A DNA stretch of 64,000 bases from DAOTZR01 sp034432595 (GTDB lineage Bacteria; Chloroflexota; Anaerolineae; B4-G1; SLSP01). Shown here in pieces: positions 8,856-17,067 of the stretch. The translations under genes and the position numbers were made by a program. The notes under the pieces were generated by a model. The model saw only the letters and a program-made list of their open reading frames with translations, searched no databases and was not told the origin of the DNA. The stretch's first letter is position 1. Each line of letters starts with the position of its first letter. The stretch spans positions 27,200 to 91,199 of the forward strand of contig DAOUBT010000020.1 of assembly GCA_034432595.1 (NCBI GenBank), read 5' to 3'.

Positions 8856-8884
8856 TTGGACAAACTGCCGCCTGCGTCTATAAT
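8856..8884 (+). promoter_or_regulatory. Promoter of the parvulin lipoprotein gene
   Basis: -35 TTGGAC (8856-8861), 17-base spacer, -10 TATAAT (8879-8884); the start codon follows 38 bases later behind GGAGGG. Confidence 0.75.
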
Positions 8885-8921
8885 CTGAGTGTAGGATGTT
8901 ATAACCTTTGGAGGGCTAAGC

Positions 8922-9851
8922 ATGAAACGAACGGCACTACTCTGGATCGCGCTGCTGCTGGTGATGGTCCGTTGCGCACCAGCAACCGCCACGCCTTCCC
9001 CAACTCCCACGGCGAAGCTGGAGCCGCCGACGCCTATCACGACGCCGACGCCAACGCCGGAACCCATGGCGGCGCTGGTCAACGGCACGCCGATCCTGTT
9101 GGTGGATTATGAACGTCAGGTGGCGAGTTACGAGGCCAGCCTGACCCATCAGGGGGTGGATGTGACCACGCCCGAAGGTCAGCAGCAGCTCCTCGATGCC
9201 CGCGCCTGGATTCTGGATCAGATGATTGAACAGCTTTTGATTGAACAGGCCGCGGCGCAGGCTGGCGTCAGCGTGAGCGAGGATGAGGTGACCGCCGCCG
9301 TGCAATCCCTGGAGGCCGAACTCGGCGCCGAGGTGTTCGCCGCCCGCCTGCAACAGGAAGGCCTCACCCCCGAAACCCTGCGTGTCGAACTCAAGCGACA
9401 GATGCTCATTTCCAAAATGGCCAGTCAAATCGTGGCGAATGTCCCCGCCCGCGCTGAACATGTCCACGCGCGCCATATCCTGGTGGGGACGCAGGCCGAA
9501 GCCGAACAGGTGCTGACCCAATTGCAGGCTGGCGCGGATTTCGCGCAAGTGGCCATGGAAGTTTCGCAGGATGTGAACACGCGCCTTTCGGGCGGGGATT
9601 TGGGCTATTTCCCGCGCGGAGTGCTCACTTCCCCCGAAGTGGAAGAAGTCGCCTTTTCCCTGCAACCCGGCGCCATCAGCGGCGTGGTGCAGAGCGCCCT
9701 GGGTTACCACATCGTGCAGGTGCTGGATAAAGGCGAACGCGAAATCAGCCCGGAACATCGGGTGCTGTTGCAGGATAAGGCGCTGCGCGACTGGCTCGCG
9801 GGCCTGTGGGCACGGGCGGAGATTCAACGCCTGATCACGCCCGCCCCTTAA
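8922..9851 (+). CDS. Peptidyl-prolyl cis-trans isomerase, PpiC/SurA-like, exported
   Basis: A 309-residue exported foldase. Residues 1-18 are a signal peptide ending in VMVRC; Cys18 could be lipidated, although Arg just before it is unusual for a lipobox. A Pro/Thr linker (19-48) leads to a SurA-like helical chaperone domain (about 50-175) and a parvulin rotamase domain (about 180-275) with HARHILVG, the GG-DLGYFPRG turn and GYHIVQV. It would help fold exported proteins outside the membrane. It has its own promoter at 8856-8884. The next gene, 77 bases later, is another exported Pro/Thr-linker protein. Confidence 0.88.
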   Translation: MKRTALLWIALLLVMVRCAPATATPSPTPTAKLEPPTPITTPTPTPEPMAALVNGTPILLVDYERQVASYEASLTHQGVDVTTPEGQQQLLDARAWILDQMIEQLLIEQAAAQAGVSVSEDEVTAAVQSLEAELGAEVFAARLQQEGLTPETLRVELKRQMLISKMASQIVANVPARAEHVHARHILVGTQAEAEQVLTQLQAGADFAQVAMEVSQDVNTRLSGGDLGYFPRGVLTSPEVEEVAFSLQPGAISGVVQSALGYHIVQVLDKGEREISPEHRVLLQDKALRDWLAGLWARAEIQRLITPAP

Positions 9852-9927
9852 GTCCCTTCATTTCGGCGTCACCGCCTGCTCACGCAACACGGTGCGCCAC
9901 GTTTGAACGTCATCACAGGAGGCCGGA

Positions 9928-10659
9928 ATGGGAGAGCGTATTTTCAACTTCTTGACGCTGATCATGCTTTTACTGACCGGGGTAGCCATCGTGGTCATGG
10001 CGCTCATCGCCATCAATCCCTATACACCACTGAATCCCTTTCCGCCGGAGCCTTTGCCGACCCTGATGCCAACCCCCACCCCGCGGGCGTTGCCAACTCC
10101 ACGTCCTACCGACACGCCGACTCTGACGCCTTCGCCTACCCTGCCGCCGACCTGGACGCCAACCCCGTCGCCCACGCCGACGGAAGGGCCGACGGAAACG
10201 CCCATGCCCACCGAGACGCCTACACCGAGGCCGCAGGCAACCTGGACGCCCACCCCCATCACGCCGACGCCGACGAAGACGCCGACGCCTTCGCCGACGC
10301 CCATGCCTTTCACCTACAACATCATCTACAACGTGCCTTACTACGGCTGCTCGTGGACGGGCGTGAGCGGGATTGTCGTGGACATGAACGGCAATCACCT
10401 CAACGGCTACCCCATCCGCATCACCGGCGGCGGCCTGAACGAGGTGGTATACTCCGGTTCCGCTTCGCTCTACGGCGCATCGGGCTGGGAGTACGCCTTC
10501 AGCACCACTGAGCTTATCCGCAGCATGGGCGAGTTCAGTGTGCAGCTCTACGATAAGGCCAATCCCAAGGCGCCGATTTCAGGCAAGATCGTCCTGAACT
10601 TCCCGGGCAACAACTGCACGCAGGCCATGGCCTTCGTCACCTTCACCAAACTTCCCTGA
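9928..10659 (+). CDS. Membrane-anchored Pro/Thr-linker protein, unknown function
   Basis: A 243-residue protein. One membrane helix (about residues 8-30) without a lipobox anchors it; about 36-130 is a low-complexity linker of Pro-Thr repeats; about 131-243 is a compact beta-rich domain with two cysteines (YYGCSWTG and NNCTQA) that may form a disulfide. Topology suggests the C-terminal domain is held outside the cell at a distance from the membrane. I do not recognise the domain; it looks Ig-like (GIVVDMNGNHLNGYPIRITG). ATG at 9928 follows AGGAGGCCGGA. The same linker style recurs in the products at 27164, 34530 and 35939, so it seems a lineage habit rather than a sign of transfer. Confidence 0.75.
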   Translation: MGERIFNFLTLIMLLLTGVAIVVMALIAINPYTPLNPFPPEPLPTLMPTPTPRALPTPRPTDTPTLTPSPTLPPTWTPTPSPTPTEGPTETPMPTETPTPRPQATWTPTPITPTPTKTPTPSPTPMPFTYNIIYNVPYYGCSWTGVSGIVVDMNGNHLNGYPIRITGGGLNEVVYSGSASLYGASGWEYAFSTTELIRSMGEFSVQLYDKANPKAPISGKIVLNFPGNNCTQAMAFVTFTKLP

Positions 10660-10664
10660 GGTCC

Positions 10665-11483
10665 ATGGGAACCCTTTACCTTGTTGCCACGCCTATCGGC
10701 AACCTGGAGGATATGACGTTTCGCGCCGTGCGCGTCCTGCGCGAAGTCAGCCTCATCGCCGCGGAGGATACCCGCACGGCGCGTCATCTCCTCGATCACT
10801 ACGGCATCACCACGCCGCTCACCTCGTTTTTTGAGGGGAACGAAGAACGCAAACTCGAAGCGCTGCTGCGCGCCCTTGATGCGGGCGACGTGGCCCTCAT
10901 CTCCGAGGCGGGCATGCCCGGCATTTCGGATCCGGGCTATACGCTGGTGCGCGCCGCGATTGAGCGCGGCGTGACCGTCGTAGCCGTGCCCGGTCCCTCG
11001 GCCCACAGCGCCGCCCTCATTGTCTCCGGCCTCCCCACCGATCGTTTTTTGTTTCTGGGATTTTTGCCGCGTCAGGCCGGGGAACGGCGCGCCATTCTGG
11101 AGGACGTGGCTGGTGTGCGCGCGACCCTCATCTTCTACGAAGCGCCCCATCGCCTGCGCGAGACGCTCGCCGCCATGCTGGAGGTCCTTGGCGCGCGCCG
11201 CATCGCCCTGTGCCGCGAGTTGACCAAGCTTTACGAGGAAATCTGGCGGGGAACCCTGGCCGAAGCTCTGGCCTATGTGGATGAAAAACCGCCGCGTGGC
11301 GAATACACGCTGGTGGTGGAAGGTGCTCCGGCGGAAAGCGCGCGCTGGGATGAGTCGCGCGTCCGTGCGGCTTTGCAGGCGCTCCTCGCGCAGGGCATCT
11401 CCCCCTCGCAGGCCGCGCGCGACGTGGCCGCGCAGTGCGGCTGGTCCCGCCGTGACGTGTACGCTCTGCTGCTGAACAGCTAA
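10665..11483 (+). CDS. rsmI: 16S rRNA (cytidine1402-2'-O)-methyltransferase RsmI
   Basis: A 272-residue SAM-dependent methyltransferase of the tetrapyrrole-methylase fold. It starts with LYLVATPIGNLEDMTFRA, carries AAEDTRTARHLL and 'ISEAGMPGISDPGYTLVRA', and VPGPSA around residue 108; these are the family's signature stretches. The C-terminal ~50 residues form the small helical domain. It methylates the 2'-OH of C1402 in the decoding centre of 16S rRNA. The start is five bases after the previous gene's stop. The stop overlaps the end of the convergent manA gene by four bases. Confidence 0.95.
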   Translation: MGTLYLVATPIGNLEDMTFRAVRVLREVSLIAAEDTRTARHLLDHYGITTPLTSFFEGNEERKLEALLRALDAGDVALISEAGMPGISDPGYTLVRAAIERGVTVVAVPGPSAHSAALIVSGLPTDRFLFLGFLPRQAGERRAILEDVAGVRATLIFYEAPHRLRETLAAMLEVLGARRIALCRELTKLYEEIWRGTLAEALAYVDEKPPRGEYTLVVEGAPAESARWDESRVRAALQALLAQGISPSQAARDVAAQCGWSRRDVYALLLNS

Positions 11484-12664
11484 AGCCGCGTCACCTTGAC
11501 GGGCGCGGTGGCCGCCATCACCACCTCGCCCTCCGTCACCTGACGCCAGGTCACATGGGCCGGGGTAGCGGGCAGGAAAGCCACTTCCCCCTGACGGTAA
11601 ACCTCACCCGTTTCGATTTGAATCGCCCCCTGCAGCACCAGCAACAAGGCCGGCCCCGCCCAGGCAGCCCGGAACGTCTCCCACGCGGCGGCGCTGAGCC
11701 AGCTCACCCCCAGGCGTGCCTCCGGCACGTGATACGTGCGGAGGCGCGGCTCCGCTTCCTGTTGCCCCACAGAACGCGGCCCTCCCATCGCGAAATCGAG
11801 CACCTCCAGCCAGGCGTCCAAATCCACAAATTTTGAAGTTAACCCCGCGCGCACCACATTATCGGAATTGGCCATCAGCTCAAGCGCGTTGCCGTGGAGG
11901 TAGGCGTGAGGCAGGCCCGGCGTCAGGGCGAGCGCCTCGCCGCGCCGGAGCGTCACGTCATTCAGCAGCAAAAGCGTCACCAGCCCCACGTCCGCCCCGG
12001 CCACGCGCTCTTTCAGGGTGAGGAAGAGGGCCTCTTGAGGCGATGGGGACGCGGTAGCGCGCAGGCGGCGCGTCAGCGCATCCACCATGAGCAGCGCCGC
12101 CGCCGGTTCGGCGCGCATCCGTTGCACCAGGGCCGTGTACCATCGGCGCAGGTCTTCCGGCGTCTGCGGCAGGGGGTGGGGGACGAAGGCCATCAGTTCA
12201 GGAAGGCGCGTGGCCAGATGCGGCCACGTCGCCGGCGGGGCAAAGCCGACCAGCGCCCGCAGCGTGTCCAGGGCGATGACCATTTCTGGCTTGGGATTAG
12301 GGTCGGGATAGTGCTGCGGGTCGCGCGCGTGCAGACGTGCCGCCAGCGCCGCGTCGGGATGGGCTTGAATGGAGAGCGGTTCCGCGATAGAAAGCACCTT
12401 GAACAGGAATGGAAAAGCTTTGACATCTCCCAGCAGGTTTTCCGGGGAACGTTCCAACCACAGGTGGAGGGACACGGGACCCGTTTCCGTGTGGACCAGA
12501 GAAGGCGCTTGCGGATGCGCCCCCATCCACAGTTCGGCGTAAGGGAGACCGGGTTCGGGGACCTGTCCCAGCAGGCGCGGGATGAAAGCCGCCTCATCGC
12601 GCGTCCCCCAGGCGTAGTGTTGAATCGGGTTTTGCAGGCGATAGGTGCGTGGAAGCTGTGTCAC
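11480..12664 (-). CDS. manA: Mannose-6-phosphate isomerase, class I
   Basis: A 394-residue cupin enzyme that interconverts fructose-6-phosphate and mannose-6-phosphate. The zinc site is visible: Q100 and H102 in SIQAHPD, E127 in NPKPEM, and the later His in PGLPHAYLHG. Family motifs FPFLFKVLSI and TSKFVDLDAWLEVLDF are present. The position usually Asn-His-Lys before PEM is Asn-Pro-Lys. Its start overlaps the stop of the upstream HAD gene by four bases, so the two form an operon; the product feeds GDP-mannose or glycan synthesis. It converges with rsmI. Confidence 0.92.
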   Translation of the reverse strand: MTQLPRTYRLQNPIQHYAWGTRDEAAFIPRLLGQVPEPGLPYAELWMGAHPQAPSLVHTETGPVSLHLWLERSPENLLGDVKAFPFLFKVLSIAEPLSIQAHPDAALAARLHARDPQHYPDPNPKPEMVIALDTLRALVGFAPPATWPHLATRLPELMAFVPHPLPQTPEDLRRWYTALVQRMRAEPAAALLMVDALTRRLRATASPSPQEALFLTLKERVAGADVGLVTLLLLNDVTLRRGEALALTPGLPHAYLHGNALELMANSDNVVRAGLTSKFVDLDAWLEVLDFAMGGPRSVGQQEAEPRLRTYHVPEARLGVSWLSAAAWETFRAAWAGPALLLVLQGAIQIETGEVYRQGEVAFLPATPAHVTWRQVTEGEVVMAATAPVKVTRL

Positions 12665-13311
12665 GATTGGAGCACCTCCTGAATCCAGGGCTCAGCAGCG
12701 TAAATGTCGGGCACGACAAGGTCCACGCCCTCCGTCGGGCCGAAATCGGGCCTGACCAGCACGGTGCGCATCCCCAGACGCGCAGCGGGTTGCAAATTCC
12801 GCGGCTGATCGTCGAACATGACGCAGCGTTGCGGGGGCGAGGTCAGATTGCGCAGCAAGACCTCGTAGGGGTAAGGATAGGGCTTGGAGATATAGTTGGC
12901 GGCGTAGATATCCACGATGAGATCGAAGTGATGGCGCACGCCCAGGTGTTGCGTGATCCGCTCGGCCCAATCCCGTGTCGCATTCGTGAAGATGACTTTG
13001 CGGGCGTCCAGACGCTTCAACATGGCGTCCAGGGCTGGATCGGGACGGATGAAACCGTCCAGGGGCACATCGTGCACGAAGGCGAGGTAATCCTCGTGGT
13101 CAAGTTCCGGGTGTTCCTGTCGCAATCCGGCCAGGGTTGTGCCGTATTGGTGAAAATACTGCTGTCTCAGCGTTTCCGCTTCTTCGGGGGAAAGCTTCAG
13201 GGTGCGCACTAACCAGAGATCAATGCGTTGACGTACCCGTTCAAAAATACCGCTCTCAAAGCGGTAGAGCGTATCATCCAGATCGAAAACTAACGTCCAG
13301 GTTGTCATCAT
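12661..13311 (-). CDS. HAD-superfamily hydrolase, pyrimidine 5'-nucleotidase-like
   Basis: A 216-residue HAD subfamily I phosphatase. Motif I is DLDDT (nucleophile D10, acid D12), motif II is FTNA, motif III Lys lies in ISKPYP, and motif IV is MFDDQPRN. The helical cap after motif I and 'DLDDTLYRFESGIFERVRQR' resemble the pyrimidine 5'-nucleotidase (SDT1-like) group. The natural substrate could equally be a sugar phosphate, since the gene is translationally coupled (four-base overlap) to manA. Two adjacent ATGs are possible starts behind GAGGT; the first is used. Confidence 0.82.
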   Translation of the reverse strand: MMTTWTLVFDLDDTLYRFESGIFERVRQRIDLWLVRTLKLSPEEAETLRQQYFHQYGTTLAGLRQEHPELDHEDYLAFVHDVPLDGFIRPDPALDAMLKRLDARKVIFTNATRDWAERITQHLGVRHHFDLIVDIYAANYISKPYPYPYEVLLRNLTSPPQRCVMFDDQPRNLQPAARLGMRTVLVRPDFGPTEGVDLVVPDIYAAEPWIQEVLQS

Positions 13312-13390
13312 GTAAACCTCGTTCCGGGCACATCACGATGCCCTGAGCCTGTGCCCCTCATCATAACACAGCCTGTCCGTTAAAACAAGA

Positions 13391-13423
13391 ACGTAGAGAC
13401 GCTGTTACGCAGCGTCTCTACGT
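13391..13423 (-). terminator. 14-bp hairpin after the serine operon
   Basis: ACGTAGAGACGCTG (13391-13404) pairs perfectly with 13410-13423 across a five-base loop. Read on the minus strand it comes 21 bases after the DUF1015 stop and is followed by TCTTGTTTTA, so it can terminate the serine operon. The arm GTAGAGACG is also the core of a palindrome often scattered between genes in other bacteria, so it may have begun as a repeat element. Confidence 0.7.
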
Positions 13424-13443
13424 GTTTTGTGCGATGGAGCGAC

Positions 13444-14763
13444 TTACTCCAGTTCCCCTTCCAGGGACATGGCGACCAGGCCGCTGATGATCTTGGGATA
13501 GAAATCCGTGGACTTTTGCGGCATCTTTTCGCCCGCGACGGTGCAGGCGCGGACCTGTTCCATGCGCGTGCCGTTGAGCAGGAACATGAAGTTGGCGCGG
13601 CCCTCGTCCACAGCCTTGTAGCCGGGGTTCGGATCGCGCAGGTAGTCCAGATTCTCCTTGCGCGCCACGCTCTCTTTGGTCAGGCCCATCACGTGCTCGA
13701 TGACAATCTCGTGCAGCACGGCCACATCCAGCGCGCGCCAGGCCGGGTCGCGGTCCGGCACCAGTTCGGCCATGGTGTCGAGCGTCTTGAGTGTGAGCAG
13801 GAAGTAGCGCCCATCGTAGAAGCCAAAGCGCGGATGCTCCGGCACGGCTTTCGCCAAACCGGCCTCCATCGTGGCGCGGTCCGGCTGCGCTTCGATGATG
13901 AAGTACGGCTCCAGGGCCTTCAGCAGGGCGGCGCTATCCATCCGCGTGTAGGAGTGGATGAGGCGATGCGTGGGCAGAATCACCAGGCCCGGGTCGCTCA
14001 TGCTGACGAAGGTCGCCATCACGTAGTTGAAGGCCGCGGTCGCCGGCGCGTCAGGGTAGCGCGCGCGCATCTCATCGCGGTAATTGAGCGCCGTTTCGTA
14101 ACGGTGATGCCCATCCGCGATGATGAGGTTGCGCTTCGGCGCCATCTCCTCGACGATGCTGTTGATGATGAGCGGGTCGCGTACCACCCAGAAGCGCTGC
14201 TCCACCGCCGGTTCGATGACCTTCTCGCGCACCACAAGCGGCGCGTGCTGCGTCAGGTAGCTTTCCAGCAGGGCGTTGATGCGCTGCTGCTCATCCGGGT
14301 ACAGGATGAAGATGTGCTCCCAGGAGGTTTGGGTGACGCGCGTCAGGTTAAGGCGATCCTGCTTGGGGCCGCTGAGCGTGCGCTCGTGGGGCAGGATGAT
14401 GCCCTCCTCAAAGCGCGTCAACTCCAGCGCGGCGGCAAAGCCGCGGCGCACGTAAGTCTGCCCGTTGGGGGCCGTTGCCACCTGTTCCAGCACGTAAAGC
14501 GCCGGCTGCGGCTCGCGTACCAGGATGTTCTCGGCCATCCAGGTCTGCGCGTAAGCCAGAGCGCGGGTGTACACATTGTTATCCGGCAGGTCCGGCTCGC
14601 GCAGGCCGTAGATGATGCGGCAGAAGTTGTAAGGATGCTGCGCGTAATAAGCCGCCTGTTCGGCATCGTGAATGCGGTCATACGGCTGCGTGATGACCTC
14701 CGAGAGGTCAGGGATGCGCTCCGTATTGTAGCGGATACCGCGGAAAGGCTTAACCGTGGCCAT
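13444..14763 (-). CDS. DUF1015 family protein
   Basis: A 439-residue protein of the DUF1015 family. Typical stretches are VKPFRGIRYN at the N-terminus, VITQPYDRI, IIADGHHRYETA near the middle and a C-terminal FLLNGTRMEQV. ATG at 14763 is chosen because it follows GAGGAGGCGCGC and matches the family's usual beginning. The gene lies 10 bases after serA and is the third gene of a serine-type operon. DUF1015 genes commonly accompany serA, and roles in phosphoserine or serine metabolism have been suggested; no catalytic role is shown by the sequence. No serB is present in the window, so this could supply the missing step (inference). Confidence 0.9.
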   Translation of the reverse strand: MATVKPFRGIRYNTERIPDLSEVITQPYDRIHDAEQAAYYAQHPYNFCRIIYGLREPDLPDNNVYTRALAYAQTWMAENILVREPQPALYVLEQVATAPNGQTYVRRGFAAALELTRFEEGIILPHERTLSGPKQDRLNLTRVTQTSWEHIFILYPDEQQRINALLESYLTQHAPLVVREKVIEPAVEQRFWVVRDPLIINSIVEEMAPKRNLIIADGHHRYETALNYRDEMRARYPDAPATAAFNYVMATFVSMSDPGLVILPTHRLIHSYTRMDSAALLKALEPYFIIEAQPDRATMEAGLAKAVPEHPRFGFYDGRYFLLTLKTLDTMAELVPDRDPAWRALDVAVLHEIVIEHVMGLTKESVARKENLDYLRDPNPGYKAVDEGRANFMFLLNGTRMEQVRACTVAGEKMPQKSTDFYPKIISGLVAMSLEGELE

Positions 14764-14773
14764 GCGCGCCTCC

Positions 14774-15685
14774 TCAAGCCAGATGCTCGATGGCGAGATC
14801 GGCCACTTCGCCACCCACGCGCGCCAGGGCTTCGGCGGTGGAAGCGCCCAGATGCGGCGTCGCCACCACATTGGGCAGGGCGATCAGTTTGAGCAGGGCC
14901 TCGGACTTTGGCGGTTCCTCGGTGAACACGTCCAGCGCAGCGCCGGCAATCTGTTTGTTGACCAGCGCCTCGTACAGGGCGGCCTCGTCCACCACCCCAC
15001 CACGCGCCGCATTGATGAGGTAAGCGCTCGGCTTCATCAGCGCCAACTGCGCCGCGCCAATCATGTTCTTCGTCTCCGGCGTCACCGGCACGTGCAGGGA
15101 GATGAAATCAGCTTCCTTGAGGATTTCGTCCACCGTCGCCGCGCGCACCCCCGTCCCGGCGATGGTGACGTAAGGATCGTAAGCGAGCACCTGCATCCCC
15201 AGGGCGACCGCTTTCTGCGCCAGGATTTGCCCGATGCGTCCGAAGCCGATGAGGCCAAGGGTCTTCCCGGCCAGTTCGATACCTTCCAGCGCCTTCTTTT
15301 CCCAGCGTCCGGCCTTCATGGTGGCGTCGGCCACGGTGATGTGGCGCGCGAGCGTGAACATCAATCCCAACACCAGTTCCGCCACGGCAGCGGAGTTCGC
15401 GCGCGGGGTGTTGAGCACCTTGATGCCCTTCTGTCGCGCGTAATCGGCATCAATGTTATCCAGCCCTACGCCACCGCGGATGATGACCTTGAGGTTGGTG
15501 GCCTTGTCAATGAGCGGCTGACGTACCTTGGTGCGGCTGCGCACCACCATCGCATCATACGCGGCGATGACCTGCTCCAGCTCCTCAGGCGTGATGGTGT
15601 CGCGCACGTCCACTTCGATTCCCGCGGCCCGCATCTTTTCGACGGCTTCGGGATCCATCGGATCACAGACTAACAGCTTAGCCAT
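14774..15685 (-). CDS. serA: D-3-phosphoglycerate dehydrogenase (short form)
   Basis: A 303-residue D-2-hydroxyacid dehydrogenase that oxidises 3-phosphoglycerate with NAD, the first step of serine synthesis. It shows the GLIGFGRIG nucleotide-binding turn, RGGVGLDNID, NAARGGVVDE with the catalytic Arg, and PHLGASTAEA with the catalytic His. It ends right after the catalytic core: the C-terminal ACT regulatory domain of long SerA enzymes is absent, so feedback by serine through that domain is not expected. ATG at 15685 follows GGAGGAG. It is 22 bases downstream of the aminotransferase and 10 bases upstream of DUF1015. Confidence 0.92.
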   Translation of the reverse strand: MAKLLVCDPMDPEAVEKMRAAGIEVDVRDTITPEELEQVIAAYDAMVVRSRTKVRQPLIDKATNLKVIIRGGVGLDNIDADYARQKGIKVLNTPRANSAAVAELVLGLMFTLARHITVADATMKAGRWEKKALEGIELAGKTLGLIGFGRIGQILAQKAVALGMQVLAYDPYVTIAGTGVRAATVDEILKEADFISLHVPVTPETKNMIGAAQLALMKPSAYLINAARGGVVDEAALYEALVNKQIAGAALDVFTEEPPKSEALLKLIALPNVVATPHLGASTAEALARVGGEVADLAIEHLA

Positions 15686-15707
15686 ACGTTCTCCTCCAGG
15701 GATAAAA

Positions 15708-16784
15708 TTACGCCAGACCGAGAATGTCTTCGATCTCGCCCAGCACCCAGCGGATGTCCTCCACCGTGAGATCGCCCATGTGCGCGATGCGGAAGGTCTT
15801 CTCCTTGAGGTCGCCATACCCATTGGAGATGGTGGCGCCGCGCTTGCCCAGCTCCTTGTTGAGGTCAGCGATGCTCACGCCGCGGCTGTTGATGCCAGTC
15901 GTGACCGTCACGGAGAGGAAGGCTTCATCGGCAAACAGGCCCCAATACTTGCGCACCCAATCCTGCGTGATGCGCGCCATCTCCTGATGCCGCGCCCAGC
16001 GATTCTCCAACCCCTCGGCGAAAATGTCATCAAGCTGCTTGTTGAGGGCATAAATCAGGCTGATGGCCGGCGTGGCCGGAGTCTGATTCTTCTTGTAGTA
16101 CTTGAGCATGTCTAAGAAGTCGAAGTAGTAGCCGCGATTGGGCACTTCGCCGGCGCGGGAGAACATACGCTCGCTGACGGCAGCAAACGCCAGTCCCGGT
16201 GGTAAAGCGAAGCACTTCTGCGAGCTGGAGAGTACCACATCCGCACCCCAGGCATCGAACTCGATCTTGATGCCCCCCATGCCGGATACCGCGTCCACCA
16301 GCACCATCGTCTCCGGGAACTTCGCGCGCACCATCTGCGCGATCTCGGCGGCGGGATTCTGCACGCCGGTGGAGGTTTCGTTGAGCGTGACCGTGACCGC
16401 GTCGTAGTCGCCCTTGCTCAGCGCCTCTTCCACCATGGCTGGCGTGAAGCCCTTGCCCCATTCCACCTCGATTTTGTCGGTGGGGATGCCATTGGCCACG
16501 GCGATTTCATACCAGCGCAGCGAAAAAGCGCCGCACACTGTGACGAGGGCGCGCTTGCCGGGGCGCACGGCCTGCCGGATGGAGCCTTCCATCACACCCG
16601 TGCCGGAGCTGGCGAAGATGAAAACCGGCTGTTCGGTGTACAGCATCTGCTGAAGCTTGGGCGTGACAGCGCCCTGCAGATCGCTGTACTCCTTGGCGCG
16701 GTGCCCAATCATGGGTGCGGTCTGCGCTTGCAGAATCTCATCACGCACATGGGTTGGGCCGGGGATGAAAAGTTTTTTGTACAT
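15708..16784 (-). CDS. Class V aminotransferase (serine/alanine-glyoxylate type)
   Basis: A 358-residue PLP enzyme of fold type I. PLP-binding residues are the Lys190 Schiff base in LSSSQKCF, Asp164 in LVDAVSGMGG and the phosphate-binding SSGTGVMEGS (59-68). By sequence it belongs with serine-pyruvate/alanine-glyoxylate aminotransferases, but as first gene of an operon with serA it probably transaminates 3-phosphohydroxypyruvate, taking the place of SerC (inference). The start codon at 16784 has AGGAGG six bases upstream. A strong promoter (17039-17067) and a folded leader of about 245 bases precede it, so expression is likely controlled in the leader. Confidence 0.9.
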   Translation of the reverse strand: MYKKLFIPGPTHVRDEILQAQTAPMIGHRAKEYSDLQGAVTPKLQQMLYTEQPVFIFASSGTGVMEGSIRQAVRPGKRALVTVCGAFSLRWYEIAVANGIPTDKIEVEWGKGFTPAMVEEALSKGDYDAVTVTLNETSTGVQNPAAEIAQMVRAKFPETMVLVDAVSGMGGIKIEFDAWGADVVLSSSQKCFALPPGLAFAAVSERMFSRAGEVPNRGYYFDFLDMLKYYKKNQTPATPAISLIYALNKQLDDIFAEGLENRWARHQEMARITQDWVRKYWGLFADEAFLSVTVTTGINSRGVSIADLNKELGKRGATISNGYGDLKEKTFRIAHMGDLTVEDIRWVLGEIEDILGLA

Positions 16785-17032
16785 CGCTTGCCTCCTTTGT
16801 GAAATTGGGTAAGAAAGGGATTTGAGATCAGGTTGACTGCCGTAACGTTCCTTGCGCCTACTTCAGGGTGAGGCGAACACACCACCGTTGATGACAACCG
16901 GGCGCTGCACAGACCACAAGGTGATCCGGGCTATCCCGTTAGCCCTGGGATTCCCCATCCTCACGTCTGGGACGCTCTTCAGGCTGATACCACGTCCCCA
17001 GAACGTTCGACAGGCAAGCGCAGTTGTCATAC
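16785..17032 (-). ncRNA. Structured 5' leader RNA of the serine operon, class unknown
   Basis: The predicted transcript starts at about 17032 and immediately forms a closing stem: ATGACAAC (17030-17023) pairs with GTTGTCAT (16898-16891), continued after a small internal loop by five pairs (17021-17017 with 16906-16902). Inside are a hairpin of CTGGGGACG with CGTCCCAG (17001-16993 with 16974-16967) and a 10-bp hairpin (16951-16948 plus 16945-16940 with 16933-16924). After the domain, GTTCGCCT and AGGCG..GAAC form a weaker hairpin; its CGCCTC (16875-16870) is also complementary to GAGGC of the ribosome binding site (16794-16790). This looks like an aptamer plus a translational switch. I cannot match it to a known riboswitch class. 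Confidence 0.55.
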
Positions 17033-17038
17033 ACAAGT

Positions 17039-17067
17039 ATTGTACGAAAAGAGGGCCAGCCTGTCAA
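17039..17067 (-). promoter_or_regulatory. Consensus promoter of the serine operon leader
   Basis: On the minus strand, -35 TTGACA (17067-17062), 17-base spacer, -10 TACAAT (17044-17039). This is one of the best sigma-70-type promoters in the window. The start would be a G at about 17032, at the base of the leader RNA's closing stem. Confidence 0.85.

Noticed and set aside
10020..10320. Pro-Thr codon repeats as a CRISPR or minisatellite
   Set aside because: Repeats are three- and six-base codon patterns inside a reading frame without uniform spacers.
16845..16885. Resemblance to the glutamine (glnA) riboswitch: GTTCGCC ... GAAGTAGG ... AAGGAACG on the minus strand
   Set aside because: Short conserved strings match, but the P2 and P3 hairpins of that class are missing and the order and spacing do not fit; likely coincidence or at most a distant relative.
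16865..16890. T-box motif candidate (AACGGTGGTGTGTTCGCC, minus strand) before the aminotransferase
   Set aside because: Only GGTGGT fits; the ACCGCG half, a Stem I with specifier loop and a terminator are absent, and the upstream structure is multi-branched.
16880..17032. 6S RNA, RNase P RNA, tmRNA or SRP RNA as identity of the folded leader
   Set aside because: No long single hairpin with central bubble, no tRNA-like ends, and none of the conserved cores of RNase P or SRP RNA were found.
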